This document shows positions 6,053 through 6,175 of a stretch of DNA of 6,175 nucleotides, piece by piece. Source of the stretch: Micrococcaceae bacterium. Lineage in GTDB: Bacteria; Actinomycetota; Actinomycetes; Actinomycetales; Micrococcaceae. The position numbers and the translations under genes are program-made. The notes under the pieces are model-generated. The model ran no database searches. It was not told where the DNA came from and was given only the letters and a program-made list of their open reading frames with translations. The stretch lies in assembly GCA_003486025.1 (NCBI GenBank), contig DNHA01000034.1:180-6354 (forward strand), in the 5' to 3' direction. Position 1 is the stretch's first letter. Each line of letters opens with the position of its first letter.

Positions 6053-6175
6053 ATGAGGCTTGGCGTGTTGGACATTGGTTCAAATACGGTCCACCTATTA
6101 CTGGTGGATGCCTATCCGGGTGCCCGGCCGGTATCCTATGCCTCGCATAAGCGGCCGCTGTCCTTGGTGCGTTAC
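6053..6175 (+). CDS. Ppx/GppA family phosphatase, N-terminus (partial)
   Basis: The first 41 codons are present and the gene runs off the right edge. The start [19 protein letters not shown] is the phosphate-1 loop of the ASKHA fold as found in exopolyphosphatases and guanosine pentaphosphate phosphohydrolases (usual pattern DIGSNSxxL). These enzymes remove terminal phosphates from inorganic polyphosphate or convert pppGpp to ppGpp in the cytoplasm; the two activities cannot be told apart from this fragment. The next residues ([12 protein letters not shown]) fit the second strand pair before the usual substrate region. The short gap to topA with no terminator suggests one transcript. Confidence 0.88.
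   Translation, partial: MRLGVLDIGSNTVHLLLVDAYPGARPVSYASHKRPLSLVRY

Overview
The window looks like core chromosomal DNA of a high-GC actinobacterium, most likely a member of the Micrococcaceae (Arthrobacter/Glutamicibacter type). This is an inference from three things: a TopA with no zinc-finger cysteines but with a C-terminal repeat region and a lysine-rich KKA tail, the strong G/C third-position bias in topA, and -10 boxes placed 7-8 nt before start codons, as in leaderless actinobacterial genes. No mobile element, CRISPR array, tRNA or rRNA is visible, and no stretch over 300 bases lacks a gene.

Layout. Bases 1-95 are the cysteine-rich end of an unidentified gene on the + strand. It converges on a GNAT acetyltransferase gene on the - strand (163-735). 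A perfect 18-bp hairpin (109-149) sits midway between the two stop codons and probably terminates both. From a short divergent promoter region (736-809) the + strand then carries a 529-residue methyltransferase with an NPPF motif (810-2399), a winged-helix regulator (about 2423-3073), DNA topoisomerase I (topA, 3213-6023) and the first 41 codons of a Ppx/GppA-type phosphatase (6053 to the window end). All of these + strand genes point the same way, and the 29-nt gap with a good ribosome site makes topA and the phosphatase gene a probable operon.

Function and regulation. TopA relaxes negative supercoils; the phosphatase probably acts on polyphosphate or (p)ppGpp; the substrates of the methyltransferase and the acetyltransferase cannot be read from sequence. 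The GNAT, methyltransferase and regulator genes each have a TANNNT -10 box 7-8 nt before the preferred start codon and no usable Shine-Dalgarno, which points to leaderless mRNAs. topA differs: it has a Shine-Dalgarno and a 139-nt upstream region that can form two mutually exclusive hairpins, one of which covers part of the ribosome site. That switch-like leader is the most interesting unexplained signal here. Otherwise this is an ordinary housekeeping region, and I see no evidence for a new multi-gene system.
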